Shown here: positions 33,190-44,899 of the stretch, in pieces
Position numbering within the stretch: the stretch's first letter is position 1
Layout: the number at the start of each line of letters is the position of its first letter
Source: Patella vulgata
Taxonomy: Eukaryota > Mollusca > Gastropoda > Patellidae
Length of the DNA stretch: 64,000 nt
Direction of reading: 5' to 3'
Assembly (NCBI RefSeq): GCF_932274485.2
Contig: NC_065883.2
Location: 78,650,559-78,714,558, forward strand
Translations under genes and position numbers: made by a program
The notes under the pieces: model-generated
The model's database searches: none
What the model was told of the DNA's origin: nothing
What the model saw: only the letters and a program-made list of their open reading frames with translations

Positions 33190-34060
33190 TATCACGAACT
33201 AAATTTTCATCATCCCAGATCAGTGCTTATGTGGAGACTTAACCTCTCTCCCAAATTCTTTAACCTAACCTACAATCCAGCCAACAACCACGTGCCCTAA
33301 CATTATTTACATCTCAGCGACCTTGACGAAAATTGAGCTGGCCTTAACAAATAGATTTAGCCCTGTGGAGTTAAAGACACAAATTTGACCTTTAAAAAAG
33401 TAACGAAACGAACTTGGGAATCTTATCTTCAGCCAGAATCATCATCTATGTTAAATCATCTCTGTATTTTCTCTTCAAATGAAGCTTTGAAACTATTCGT
33501 GTTGACGCAAAAGGTTGATTACATCATCAAGTGTATAAAGACGCCCAAACCAATGTACCATGTGGATGTAAACGATGTGTAGCAATTATTTGTTTATACA
33601 ACTAAATATGTTATATACATCCGAAAGTAATACGCTGTCTGGCTACAATAAATCCCGTTTAAAAACAGACACGAAGTTAGGAGACCGACATTTTGAATCC
33701 TAAATCGACGATTTTAGTGGAAAATACTTCGAGAATTTTGAGAGCTATTTGTTCTGCTTGCATTTAATAAACATGTTCATTAGTCTGTGTGTGCATGAAA
33801 AATATAAAACGGATTAGAACCATAATTCTAAATATTATACTAAGATTTTAATATGGCGGCCGAGCATGGCAGAGATCTGTTACCAAAGTAATTAGTTCTC
33901 TGTGTGTAGAGCGTGTTATATATTGACGTCTACCAAGTTTAGTTATGGAAGCCGATAAGTATCCCCTTTGCATGAACTGGGTGCGACGGCGAAGCCAAGA
34001 AGCCACAGCAAATCTGCGTCAACTGGCTATGAAGGCGGCGTGAAGAAGCCGACACACACG
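33190..34060. other. No gene recognised
   Basis: AT-rich sequence, possibly the tail of the Penelope-like element at its start. A short piece ATGGAAGCCGATAAGTATCC (33943) is echoed in reverse at 35050, on the far side of an M9 MITE copy. Confidence 0.35.
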
Positions 34061-34063
34061 CCA

Positions 34064-34960
34064 ACTGATTGAAACAAAGCTCAAATTTCGTTTCATTTTT
34101 AAAGTTCAGATTTAGTTTTACTATTGTTCACTATATCTGGAAGTGTTGTTAGTAACCCAAGTTCTGGGTGATGGGGGGAATTTGCTAATCAAATAGCTTA
34201 TTGAGTCGAGTTCTTATCGTGTGGGGCGCGGAACTGTAGGTTGACATTCGCAGTCAATGAACTATATAGAAAACAAATGATATGAAATGAAATGGGGTTT
34301 TACATCCTACTGTTCTGCATCCACTGGGTAACGAAGACGGGCATACACACGCATTATAATATGTTGTGAGGGACAGTTCACCCAGGTAGCAGCACCAAGG
34401 CGTACTCTCATTTCGAATTCCAACTGGCAAGGGTTCTTTTACGTGCACGCCAACTTGTATGAGACGTGGGTTTATCGTCCCATCCGAACTGCCAGGCTTA
34501 ACTGACAAGGCTGAACCACACCGGAAAATTCCGATGAACTTTCTCGACTAACACCGCGATCGAATAGGGTTCTCCAGGTTAGCAAGCCAACGTCTTACTG
34601 AACCACTGCAGCTCCAGAAAACGGCTCCTCCGGTTTAGCGAGCCAACGTCTTACTGAACCACTGCAGCTCCAGAAAACGGCTCCTCCGGTTTAGCGAGCC
34701 AACGTCTTACTGAACCACTGCAGCTCCAGAAAACGGCTCCTCCGGTTTAGCGAGCCAACGTCTTACTGAACCACTGCAGCTCCAGAAAATAAAACAAAGA
34801 AGGCGGACACTGGTTGATTAATCTAATGACGGACGTCAGAGGGTCAAAAGTCGCTCGTATGACCGCCCGTTAGCGACCTCCCACTACAACCACTTAAATC
34901 TTCATGTAGTGGAGGCCATCGAAATTACAAAAAAAAATGAAAACGAAACATAGATCTGTA
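34064..34960 (-). mobile_element. MITE family M9, copy 5, carrying a SINE-II
   Basis: Left end AAATTTCGTTTCATTTTT and right end AAAACGAAACATAGATCTGT match M9 termini. The interior (GTTGATTAATCTAATGACGG) resumes after a SINE-II insertion at 34277-34790. No clear target duplication was found, as the copy is diverged. Confidence 0.8.
34277..34790 (-). mobile_element. SINE-II with 56-bp head amplification
   Basis: GAAATGAAATGGGGTTTTAC to a head TTAGCAAGCCAACGTCTTAC. The terminal part is repeated: units of 56 bp begin at 34585, 34641, 34697 and 34753, each with GCCAACGTCTTACTGAACCA and AAAACGGCTCCTCCGG. The units look identical, so amplification is recent. Confidence 0.93.
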
Positions 34961-35296
34961 GACTTCGACAAACCGTTTCAGCGTCGCTTCGCTATGAGTC
35001 AAATGCGCTAAGGCAAGAAGCGGAGAAGTGAATGAAGGGATACTTATTGGCTTCCATATTATCCTGGAATAGTTGTTGAATGTTTTCGCTAGAATTATTG
35101 CCTACACGATTATCTAATGTAAATAGTCATAATGTTTTCTTGTCCCCGCTTCATATTAGTATTTGTAATGGCCGTCTTCTTTTTCATTTTATTTACAAAG
35201 AAAGCTATTTGCGACCATTTTATTACATATAGATATTGATCATATTAACCATGAGGGACTACAGTAGAACACGCTTCTTTCATGTTAGTTGGACAA

Positions 35297-35735
35297 AGAA
35301 ATAAAATGCGGTTTAACGCCCAACTGTTCTGCTCTGACTGGGCTAATGAAGACGGGCATACGCCATATAGTGTGTTATGAGGAAAATTTAACCCGGGCAG
35401 CAGCACTAAGGCCTACTCTTATATCTAATTCCAACTTCCAAGGGATCTTTTACGTGCATGTCAATGGACTTCGGTTTTTCGTCCCATCCGAACTCGACAC
35501 GAACTATGTCATTTCGGGACTAACATACGGTTCAATTTCATCTCAATAATTCGCTTGCGCGTAGGCGTCTTTAGCATTGGGAGGAAACCAGAAGAACCAG
35601 AGAAAACTCACGAGGTTGGACAGGTGATCCTATTCCTTGTCACGTACAGCCTGGGAATCGAAACCAGAGATAATGACAGGCCTTGTGATTTCACGTGCAG
35701 ACTTTAAACCATTCGGCCACCCAACCCCACCAACT
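35297..35735 (-). mobile_element. SINE-II/SINE-I junction copy
   Basis: From 35297 to about 35493 the sequence is the SINE-II 3' half (AAATGCGGTTTAACGCCCAA to TTTTCGTCCCATCCGAAC). At CGAACTCGACACGAACTATG it continues as SINE-I 3' part, core and head, ending GGCCACCCAACCCC. The join is in phase with the shared CGAAC/CTCGAC letters and has no tail between, so this is either a chimera or one SINE inserted at the truncation of another. Confidence 0.75.
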
Positions 35736-35799
35736 AGGCAAAGAAACGTAACATCATCGTCGCAAACTAGCGCTGAATATCTTTAGCCTGGTGGTGTGA

Positions 35800-36036
35800 G
35801 AAATGAAATGAAACGGAAATTATATCTTTCGGGATAACGGAGACGAAATATGCCGTACAATTTGGTATGAGGGACATTTTGACGGAACAGTTACGCTACG
35901 GTCTATTCTCATTTCGAATTCAGCTGTCAAGTGTTCTTCTGTGTACACGCCAACGGGTAACCGGGCCAACGGGTAACCGGGACAACGGTTTTCGTCCCAT
36001 CCGAACGACTAAATATTGTTCCTTGTCCAGCTAGCG
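35800..36036 (-). mobile_element. SINE-II copy, diverged
   Basis: GAAATGAAATGAAACGG, GGACATTTTGACGGAACAGT, TTTTCGTCCCATCCGAACGA. Contains a small duplication, ACGGGTAACCGGGCCA, twice. Confidence 0.82.
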
Positions 36037-36208
36037 TCCTTGCCCCCCCCCCCCTTTATCGTCAGATGTGGGACAGGGTGGGCACTCAAAGCACGAGATA
36101 ATGATATAGACATTACTAGTCCGGTGGCTGAAGGGGGGGGGGGCCGCCACCCGAGCTGTGAATTTATGAGACCAAATTTTTCTAGACCAGTTTATTACGT
36201 AGATTCCG

Positions 36209-37420
36209 AATCTGGGTGGTGATCAGGCGTTTGAGGGGGCATTTTCGAGATATAGGGTGTCCAATGTCTACAATTTGGGGAAATTGTGATTATGTTGACA
36301 TAAATGGTGATGATGTTATATATAAATAAAACATAGATCTCTAGGACTACCCATCTCTAAATAAGTGTATATGATGCCCCTGGACAACTGTTATAATTTG
36401 TGGCAAGGTGGGGTGGGTGGTTGCGGGTGTGCTTGTGTGGAAAGGTTGGGGGGGGGGGTAAATTGGCGGGAAATGAATTCACGTTGATTTAAATGATGAT
36501 TTTCTTAGAACTTGATGAAACATCTCTACAAATATGTGTATAAGATTCCCAATGTGTGTGTGTGTGGGGGGGGGGGGGCGCCGGGATGGGTGCTCATGGG
36601 GTGGGGTTGGGGCAACATGTATCTTTGTGGACAGAAATCATTTGGTTCCATGTTGACCTTAAAAGTGGTTTCTCGTTAGCTTTTCGTTCACTACCTATAT
36701 TTGGTCATTCTAAATAAGTGTTTAGGATGTCCCTGTTCAACTGTTTTGATTTGTGGCCAGGTGTGGTAGGTGGTTGCAGTGTGTGTGTAGGGGAGGGGGG
36801 ATTAAAATTGGCGGGAAATGAGTTCACGTCGATTTAAATGATGATTTTCTTAGAGCTTGATAACATCATTACTTTTTTTTAAAATCCGCTGCACATCTCT
36901 AAATATGAGTATAAATTGCCATTTAATGGGGGTAGCGGTGTGGGCAAAATGTGAACAGGCGTTTGAGGGGGGGGGGGCGTTTTCGAGATAAGGGGGTCCA
37001 GTGTCTACAATTGAGGGGAAATGTCATTATGTTGACATAAATGATGATCATGTTATATATTAATAAAACATAAATTTCTAGGACTGTCCATCTCTAAATA
37101 AGTGTATATGATGCCTCTGGAAAACTGTTTTGATTTGTGGGGGTGGGGGTTGCTGGTGTGCGTGTGTGGAAGGGTGGGGGGGGATAAAATTGGCGGGAAA
37201 TGAGTTCACGTTGATTTAAATGGTGATTTTTTTATAAAACCATTACTTTTTAATTTCGCTGCACCTCTCTAAATATGTGTATCAGATTCCCATTGTAGGG
37301 GGGGGGGGGTAAAATGTATTTTTGGGGACAGAAACCACTTGGTTCAAAACTGACCTGAAAAGTGGCTTTTCATTAGCTTTTTTTTTCGTTCAGTACCAAT
37401 TTCGTCATTCAAAATATTAA
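36209..37420 (+). repeat. Tandem G-run units in the left arm
   Basis: Two main units (from about 36220 and 36955) with a third partial one between. Each has ACAGGCGTTTGAGGGGG or similar, CATCTCTAAATAAGTGTATA, GGCGGGAAATGAGTTCACGT and GTGGTTTCTCGTTAGCTTTT. Step about 740 bp. The right arm has one unit only. Confidence 0.85.
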
Positions 37421-37421
37421 A

Positions 37422-37746
37422 TTATAATGCAATCTTATTAAAACACAGATCCTATTTTTTTCCGTTTTTTATAGTTCAAAATCTCGTCTTCATAACACTA
37501 GGATCTGGAAGAATTGTTATATAAGCCGCGTTCTGGTTAATGTGAGGGATTAGCCAATGAAACGGTCTGTTACGGCGAGTTCTTGTCAACGCTGGTTGAT
37601 TAATCAATGTCTAACGTCATAGGGTCAAAAACCGATCGTATGACCTCTGACGCCACCCCCACTATACAACCGGTCAGATCTTCATGCAATGTATGCCATT
37701 GAAAGTGTAAAAAAACAAAACGAAATATAGATCTGTATTTAATCAG
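37422..37746 (-). mobile_element. MITE family M9, copy 6
   Basis: Left AATCTTATTAAAACACAGAT, right TGTATTTAATCAGATTG, interior CGTCATAGGGTCAAAAACCG. Comparison with the right arm of the inverted duplication gives the empty site: TTAAATTATGATGTTACTTT at 39205-39225 in complement. The insertion therefore came after the arms formed. Confidence 0.9.
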
Positions 37747-37766
37747 ATTGAATATAACAGTACTTT

Positions 37767-38180
37767 TCAAGAGATCTGGAAAACAAACAGTAAACAAGAG
37801 ACATGTTTAGATGTTAGTTTGTTCTTATATTCTTCATCAGAAGATTCAAAATCAAAGTTCATAATATGAGCGGGATAAATATCTTCTTTATGGGTGATCA
37901 ACAGTTTGCATATATCCTTTGGATATGCTTCAGATACCCATTCGTATAGTAAATCTTCATTCCAGCCTTGTATTGTATCGCAAGGTGATCTTGTTTGATC
38001 GTTTAATGTGCAGAAAAAGACTACACAGGCAAGATGGTAATAAAAGAAACCATTAAAATTCCCCCAGAAAATCTTTCTTCTAATGTCATCTACTGATGTA
38101 AGTCGCCTTTCGCCGTACATGGCACAAACAATTATTTCTATCCCAGTAATTACGTCATCAGAAACATCATTTGCCTGTCC
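37767..38180 (-). CDS. Unrecognised open frame in inverted duplication
   Basis: An open frame of about 130 residues on the minus strand. It may start as an exon at ELGQANDVSDDVITGIEIIV, just after a TTTTAAAG acceptor-like site, or at the Met of MYGERRLTSVDDIRRKIFWG. It has an acidic tail (FDFESSDEEYKNKL) and ordinary composition, unlike the simple-sequence frames elsewhere. I do not recognise a domain. The inverted partner (about 38505-38720, plus strand) shares the sequence but is deleted and frameshifted. It could be a captured host exon, part of an unknown transposon, or a chance frame. Confidence 0.4.
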   Translation of the reverse strand, partial: GQANDVSDDVITGIEIIVCAMYGERRLTSVDDIRRKIFWGNFNGFFYYHLACVVFFCTLNDQTRSPCDTIQGWNEDLLYEWVSEAYPKDICKLLITHKEDIYPAHIMNFDFESSDEEYKNKLTSKHVSCLLFVFQIS

Positions 38181-38504
38181 CAGCTCTTTAAAATTGTTAG
38201 AAAGTTGGAATTATCTTGTAAAAGAAAAACAGATAGTCAATTAGTCATTACCACTGAAAGCACGCAGGCCTAGATATTCCTAGACACTTATATCAAGATT
38301 AGTATTGAAAATGTCGAGAATCTCCTAGAACTGACAACAAACCACGAGGACACCAAAATAGCTTACCTACTCCTACTCCTGAAACAAATTGTATTTTGTG
38401 TTCTTGCTCGGGCGAAATAGACACCCAAATCGTCCTCCTCATAAACGATGATCCAAAAATACACATTTTGATCGATAATGAGACGGGTAAAGGTAGAAAA
38501 TATT
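38131..38504. other. Loop between the inverted arms
   Basis: No repeat partner seen. A plus-strand frame reads through 38330-38560 into the broken right-arm copy (ETNCILCSCSGEIDTQIVLL is part of it), hinting that the loop may hold more of the same unknown gene. Unproven. Confidence 0.35.
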
Positions 38505-39852
38505 GTATTGCGGAAGGCGACTTACACCAGAAGATGACGCTAGAAGAAAGATTTTCTTGGTGAAAAAATAACATGGCTGGAATGATGATTTATAATGTGA
38601 ACTGGTATCTGAAGCATATCAAAAGGACATATGCAAGTTGTTGGTAAGCAACCAAGAAGATATTTATCTCGCTCATATTATGAACTTTTGATTTTGAATC
38701 TTCTGATGAAGACTAATATTCGTGAGAGAAAAGCGAGATTTCAAGACGTATAGTTTAATTTTGTTCAAATTAGTTCTACACTAGTAAGTACACAACACAG
38801 TTTACACATTTAGAGAAATACACTAAAAAAGTAATTATGGATATGAAATTCACTGAACATAATAATGCAGGTATTGTCACTGGCATAAATAAATACTGTG
38901 TCCTTCACATCATAATTGTCCTTGTTTAATTTGTTTTTCTCGGTGAATTCATGTAGGAAAGTTCACCTTTACTGTTTAGTTCAGTTTGTTTATGATTTTT
39001 ACACGAGGAAGTTTTCTAGAAAAGCACCGGAAGTTGTAATACTAAAAGGGAGATAAACTGTGGATAATTTGTGGATCAAGACCACAGCGATAATCAATAA
39101 GCTACAAGGCCTTAAAGCGAGTAAACACGAACAACTAAGAATAAACTAATATCTAAACACGTTTCTGATTTACTGTGTTTTTGATTTACATTTCCAGATC
39201 TCTTGAAAAGTAACATCATAATTTAATATTTTGAATGACCAAATATAGGTACTGAACGAAAAGCTAACAAGAAACCACTTTTAAGGTCAATATTGACCCA
39301 AATGATTTCTGTCCACAAAGATACATGTTGCCCCCCCCCCCACCCCCATGAGCACCCATCCCGGAGCCCCCCCCCCCCCCCACACACACACACACACATT
39401 GGAAATCTTATACACATATTTGTAGAGATGTTTCATCAAGTTCTAAGAAAATTATCATTTAAATCAACGTGAATTCATTTCCCGCCATTTTACCCCCCCC
39501 CCCCTTCCACACAAGCACACCTGCAACTACCCACCCCACCTTGCCACAAATCAAAACAGTTGTCCAGGGGCATCATATACACTTATTTAGAGATGGACAG
39601 TCCTAGAAATCTATGTTTTATTTATATATAACATCATCACCATTTATATCAACATAATCACATTTCCCCCCCCCCCCCCCAATTGTAGACATTGAACCCC
39701 CCCCCCCCCATATCTCGAAAACGCCCCCTCAAACGCCTGATCACCACCCAAATTCGGAATCTACGCAAAAAAATCGTCTAGAAAAACTTAGTCATAAATT
39801 CACAGCCTGGATGGCGATTACCCCCCCCCCCCCCATTCAACCACCGGACTAT

Positions 39853-40775
39853 ATGTGATATCACAATTAATGCTTTACATCCATAAAATTGTATCACAAT
39901 GTCATTGTATTAATTCATAATAAAAATTGACGTCAAACGAGGTGTTGAATTTCTCTGTTAAAAAAAGCTCAATGTGTATGTATATACGCCAAAATGACGA
40001 TAGAGACCATGCGGGGGGGGATACATTATTTCAGGAACCTGGCAAACCCCCTCCTGCAAAAATTCCTGGATCCGCCATTGGGTGTGCGCAGGTCATTGAC
40101 TAGATAACAATCTCTCAACCCTCCGTGTTTTCGAGATAAGAGATGGCCCTATATAGTTCCACGTAGCAAAGGTGAACGCGAATCACACCCGGCCTCAGTA
40201 AGCAAAATTGACAATATTTTTAATCAAAACAACGATTGATTATTGTTATTTATAATATTTCTGCCACATCCAACTACAATCAAGCAGAAAATCCTTCCTG
40301 ACACGGGTACAAATCCCCTCTTTTTAAATCAAAGCGATAGTAGATTTTTTACCCGACATTTTAAATTTACGTCTCTAACACATAAAGGCGGGGCCTCGTG
40401 TGCATTAGCCAATCAAAGTACTAACCTGATCAGCGTTGCGCAGGAGTAATACGCCGTAATTATGAATGTCCGTATCAATTTTCATAAAAATAACGCTTGA
40501 TTTACTTTATTGTCAATATTTGCTGATGCTGATAAATGAATGTTGTTTCAGTAGATTGGATGCGTATGTGTAATAAGTACTAATAGTATAAAATTAACTT
40601 ATTTTTACGATGGTACATACATTAATAAAGAAATTGAGTTTGCCACTTGGAACTAAAGGCATCCAATCGTAGCTAAAAACAAGCACGTCAGTATATCTCA
40701 GCGTTTTTAGTTACGTTCTCGTAGCTAGTCATTGACAAGATTAAAGGGCCGTTTATACTGAGCGGGCTTTAGAAT
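39853..40775. other. No feature recognised
   Basis: AT-rich unique-looking sequence outside the inverted duplication. Confidence 0.35.
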
Positions 40776-40779
40776 CAGT

Positions 40780-41012
40780 CTTCCGGCGTGGTTTCCCCTT
40801 GTCAGTGATGCAGGACGGAGGGCCTGACAAGGACAGCTGTCTAGTCGTTCGGATGGGACGAAAAACCGAGGTCCCGTGTACATATTGGCAGTTGGAATTC
40901 GATATAGGAGTAGGCCGTAGCGCCGCTGCCCGGGCAAAATTTCCCTCATAACACACTGTAGGGGCAGAACAGTAGGACGTTAAACCCCATTTCATTTCAT
41001 TTTATTTTTAGA
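40780..41012 (+). mobile_element. SINE-II 3' two-thirds
   Basis: TTCCGGCGTGGTTTCCCCTT to TTAAACCCCATTTCATTTCA, with a lost TTAGCCCAGT block. Low divergence. Confidence 0.9.
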
Positions 41013-41304
41013 ATCAGTCGATTTGTATCGGGGAAAACATATCATCGTTCAATCGTTTACAACGTACTTAACATCCTCTTCGTGTTCATCTGTTTATCAA
41101 TCGTAGATTTCTTCAACTTTGATTGATTCGGATAAAACAGCTGTCACGCACTGGTGATTATCACTAATAGAATGATTGTAGCTATGAATAATAGACACAT
41201 TACATTACACATTGCGCAAACACAGAAAAAATAAATTGATCGATTTAATTATAACGAACTCTAAATATGTTATGACTCGACTTTAACAGTTCCAGTCACG
41301 TCAT

Positions 41305-42145
41305 TAATGAAAGTTTATTGTTTTTGAAAAACGGGGGTGGTTATTGGGGAAAAAATAAACATTTTACCTCAATGATTGCATAAACAGAATTTATATGAAT
41401 CAATGGCTATGTTAACTGTGGGTTCGTGACAATTATAGAGGTTGAAAACAGGGGGTGGTTATTAATGAAAGTTTATTGTTGTTGAAAAACGAGGTGATTA
41501 TTGGAAAAAATAAACATTTTAACCCAATGATTGCATAAACAAAATTTATATGGATTGATGGATTAGATGTTATATATTAACTCTTGGTTCCTGATAATTA
41601 TAAAGGTTGAAAACAGCGGGTGGTTGTTAAAGGCTCAATACCACTCTTGTTGTAACTGAATAATATATCCCAATCTTTATTCTGGTCAACAAATTGTACT
41701 ATTTTACAATATTTCAATTAATTGATGATACAAATTTCATCTTAACACACCTTATTTAAAAATTTTGAAATATTCAACATCATGGTTTGAAACGTCTAAC
41801 GTAAACCTTTTCAAATGAAACTTCGATTTAAAAATATTTTCGAACCCTCTGGACAAGTAAAATAGGATGTAATGGATAATTTACACAACAGGTAGGACAC
41901 TTACACATCTAGTACTTAGATAGAGATATTATTTATCTTCTGGAGCTTTCAAGCCAGCAAGAGTGTTATTGTCCCTTTAATGATAGTTTATTGTTGTTGA
42001 AAAAAGAGGTGATTATTGGAAAAAATAAATATTTTACCTCCATGATTGCATAAACATAATATATATGAATTGATGGATTAGATGTTATATATTACCTCTT
42101 GGTTCGTGATATTAAAAGAGGTTGAAAACGGGGGGTGGTTATTAG
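41305..42145 (+). repeat. Tandem repeat of about 160 bp, three units
   Basis: Units start near 41308, 41466 and 41981 with GAAAGTTTATTG or GATAGTTTATTGTTGTTGAA, and contain ATGATTGCATAAACA and AGGTTGAAAACRGSGGGTGG. A TTAA MITE (41627-41980) separates units two and three. Confidence 0.88.
41627..41980 (+). mobile_element. TTAA MITE, copy 1
   Basis: Bounded by TTAA on both sides. Inverted ends AGGCTCAATACCACTCTTG and CAAGAGTGTTATTGTCCCT (complement), 16 of 19 matching. Body 346 bp, non-coding. TTAA points to a piggyBac-like origin. The interruption of a tandem unit shows that it is a real insertion. Confidence 0.9.
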
Positions 42146-42146
42146 T

Positions 42147-42387
42147 GATATGAAATGAAATGAAATGAAATGGGGTTTAACGTTCTGCTGTTCTGCTCCG
42201 AACTGGGATAATGAAGACTGGCATAAGCCATACAGTGTGCTATGAGGGAAATGTTGCCCGAACAGCGGCACTAAGGCCTACTCTTATATCGAATTCCATC
42301 TGTCAAGGGATCTTTTACGTGCACGCCAATGTATACACGGGACTTCGGTTTTTCATTTCATCCGAATGACTAAACAGATGTGCTTGA
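42147..42387 (-). mobile_element. SINE-II 3' half
   Basis: GAAATGAAATGGGGTTTAAC through CATCCGAATGACTAAACAG, with an expanded (GAAAT)n tail. 5'-truncated. Confidence 0.9.
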
Positions 42388-42389
42388 TT

Positions 42390-42540
42390 GTTTTAATTGG
42401 ACGCATTTATTATTTATTTAGATATTATATATACAGGTAGTCGTTCCCTTAATTTATATTATTTTGTTTGATTTTAAATACAAATGTACACACAAACAAA
42501 GGAACCTACGATCTCGATCTCTCTCTCTCCCTCTCTTTCC

Positions 42541-42584
<44 letters not shown>

Positions 42585-43640
42585 GGTGCCCAGTGCCACG
42601 AAGTTCTATCGTAATCAAGTAGTATAAGTCTTGTTTACTGCGGCCTCATATAGTCTTAAATCACTGGACACGACTTCCATTGTATTCTAGTCAAACGACG
42701 CGAGACTTAAATGGAGTAACGTGAACACATTTCTATTAATGTCTCTTCAACCCGTTGTAGATACAATCCAGGGGAGACAACAATACTCCCATCAAGTCCA
42801 AACCTAGTAACTGGAGACAGACCACCATTCATTTCCCCATTGACTTCAATGTTAATTCTGGCCTCTTTGCCCACCTCCAACTTTTCTCCAAATTGTCGTT
42901 GGGCTGAATGCTTTTCACTACAGACAGAGGAACAAATGGTCATGTCTTTGCACTAAAATTTGTATGAGGTTGACCACCAAAATTTTGAGATACACAAACT
43001 TGAAGAAGCATACTAAAAACATGTACCTAGTTGCCGTACATATCACCGTAGCCAACCTGATAACTCCGTTATCCATCAGCCTCAAAATCATGAATATTTA
43101 CCAAAATCTGGCAGAAATTGTTAATTCAAACCCTCTTCGCCCATTCTAGACCAAAAAATCAACAAAAATGGGCATGCAAAAGGGGAGAAAGGAGACAGAG
43201 AGAGAATTGCTATAAATAGACGAACTAAAATTTGTGGGTACCGGGATGGTGAAATTTAATGGTGGTCTGCCTCCAAGTCCAAATCTAGTAACTCACTTTT
43301 TTTTTATCAAAATTGAGTTCGGACCATATTTGTAGTAACTAGGGTATGATCTTCCTGTTTTGTTGTACTAGATGTTCCAATCTTTTGATTTTGCAAGCAG
43401 TTACCCCCATGACACAACCTAGCGACGTGCTTCATTTGCCTAGTATGCCACAGAACAACCTAGTAACTCAATAGTCAAATCAATGGATGAGCTGGGGTTT
43501 AATATTCATTTATTACGTTTTCCTTTGTTTTCTCAAAATACGAAAAACGTGAGTTACTAGGTGTTGCCTTTTGACGGGAGAATATCAGTCAGCTAATGCA
43601 CTCTCTCAGGTTTCGTAAAATAAATAAAAGGCTTTTAAAC
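42390..43640. other. TC tract and unassigned sequence
   Basis: A (TC)n tract with CCCTC interruptions lies at about 42515-42580. The phrase CCTAGTAACTCA or CTAGTAACTGG recurs four to five times between 42800 and 43560, with AAGTCCAAAYCTAGTAACT at 42797 and 43277, so an old local duplication is likely. A minus-strand frame of 78 residues (42943-42707) shows no known motif. Confidence 0.45.
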
Positions 43641-43653
43641 GAATATAAATAAT

Positions 43654-43776
43654 AATCCCAAATCAACTTTGGATTATAGTTTTCTCCACAAATTAATCCC
43701 AAATCAACATTGGATCATAGTATTCTCTACAAATTAATCCCAAACCAACTTTGGATCATAGTAATCTCTAGAAATT
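43654..43776. repeat. 41-bp tandem repeat, three copies
   Basis: Starts at 43654, 43695 and 43736; unit AATCCCAAATCAACTTTGGA followed by TTATAGTTTTCTCCACAAAT-type sequence. Confidence 0.93.
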
Positions 43777-43849
43777 AACCTTTCAATAATAGCGTCTAAC
43801 AGGCAGCTGTGTGTAATTATACTCTCCTGAGTTTGATTGTTTCTGTGTG

Positions 43850-43937
43850 TTTGAAGTATAGGTTTGTGATATGTGCTTAGAAATACTCATGTGTAATGAA
43901 GCGCTATATAAATCGAACAGTAATAATAATAATAATA
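43850..43937 (+). mobile_element. Retroposon 3' tail with (AAT)n
   Basis: AAGCGCTATATAAATCGAAC followed by AGTAATAATAATAATAAT. This resembles the 3' terminus of LINE-type elements, like the minus-strand one at 18641. Extent upstream unclear. Confidence 0.5.
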
Positions 43938-43939
43938 TA

Positions 43940-44535
43940 ATCTATTATATTACCGACCGTCTTTTAAAGGGCTAATCCCAATATTTTTTGGAGAATAAAA
44001 CTGCTTAATTTTGGGTTAAAATCCCTTAAAAACCTCTAGCTAAGGGCCGAGCAACTAACTCAATATTTGTGATAAGTTGTCAAACAACTTAAACCCGTCA
44101 GTCTTCATCTAGAAATGGAGGCCGGTGTCCCAAGCTGTATTATGCGGTGTCTGGATAAAACCAGACTTTTATTTCATAAAAATAATGTGTAGGTGAAATT
44201 GACCTTTCGTTATCAAGTAGAGCACATGGGTCATTCACTATATAGACCTCTAGAGGAACGGGAATCGATTAGTAGGTCACCCAACGAAAAAACTGACCCG
44301 AAATCTTAAAAGGGTTACGTGTCCGGATAAGTAGTTTTGACGTTCACATCCAAACGACTCAATATTTTGAGCTGGAATTTTGAGAGAAGGTAAATACACC
44401 ATTCCTCTATATTTTGGTGCTTAGATTTTATACGTACTCCGACTTTTATTTTTGAGACTCTCTTGAAATCGGGATAGTCCCTTTAAACGTAAATATTGAC
44501 ATGGGATAATATGGGGTTTGACGTCCTACTGGTCT
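43940..44535. other. No feature recognised
   Basis: Unique-looking sequence with no coding frame. Confidence 0.35.
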
Positions 44536-44537
44536 AA

Positions 44538-44899
44538 TTAAAGGGACAATAACACTCTTGTTGGCTTGACAGCTCCAGGAAATAAAATAAAAAATAGCCT
44601 TATTCTAAGTACTAGATGTGTTAGTGTCCTACCTATTGTGTAAATTATCCATTAAATCCTATTTTACTTGTCCAGAGGGTTCAAAAATATTTTTAAATCC
44701 AAGTCACATTTGAAATGCTTTAAGTTAGGCTTTTCAAATCATTTAGTTGAATTTTTCCAATTTTTTCAATTAGGTGTGTTAAGATGAAATTTGTATCATC
44801 AATTAATTGGAATATTGTAAATTGTAGTACAATTTCTCGACCAGAATAAAGATTGGGACATATTATTCAGTTACAACAAGAGTGGTATTGAGCCTTTAA
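44538..44899 (-). mobile_element. TTAA MITE, copy 2
   Basis: Opposite orientation to copy 1. TTAA at 44538-44541 and 44896-44899; ends AGGGACAATAACACTCTTG and CAAGAGTGGTATTGAGCCT. Interior AATTATCCATTAAATCCTAT and AAGATGAAATTTGTATCATC match copy 1. Body 354 bp. Confidence 0.92.

Larger units (their letters stand above)
36117..39852. repeat. Large inverted duplication with G-run arms
   Basis: Left arm 36117-38130 and right arm 38505-39852 are reverse complements around a loop of about 370 bp. Markers (left, then complement at right): GATCAGGCGTTTGAGGG at 36221 and 39733; GGCGGGAAATGAATTCACGT at 36464 and 39469-39488; GGTATCTGAAGCATAT-type sequence at 37930 and 38605. The left arm carries an extra tandem copy of the G-run unit (36713-37420) and an M9 MITE. 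The right arm has an approximately 90-bp deletion and an approximately 390-bp insertion. Poly-G/poly-C runs of 8-17 bp dot both arms. The outermost 600 bp remain closely similar. Confidence 0.92.

Noticed and set aside
34585-34789. Regulatory tandem array of the head motif
   Set aside because: It is explained as four copies of the SINE-II end; nothing suggests a host function.
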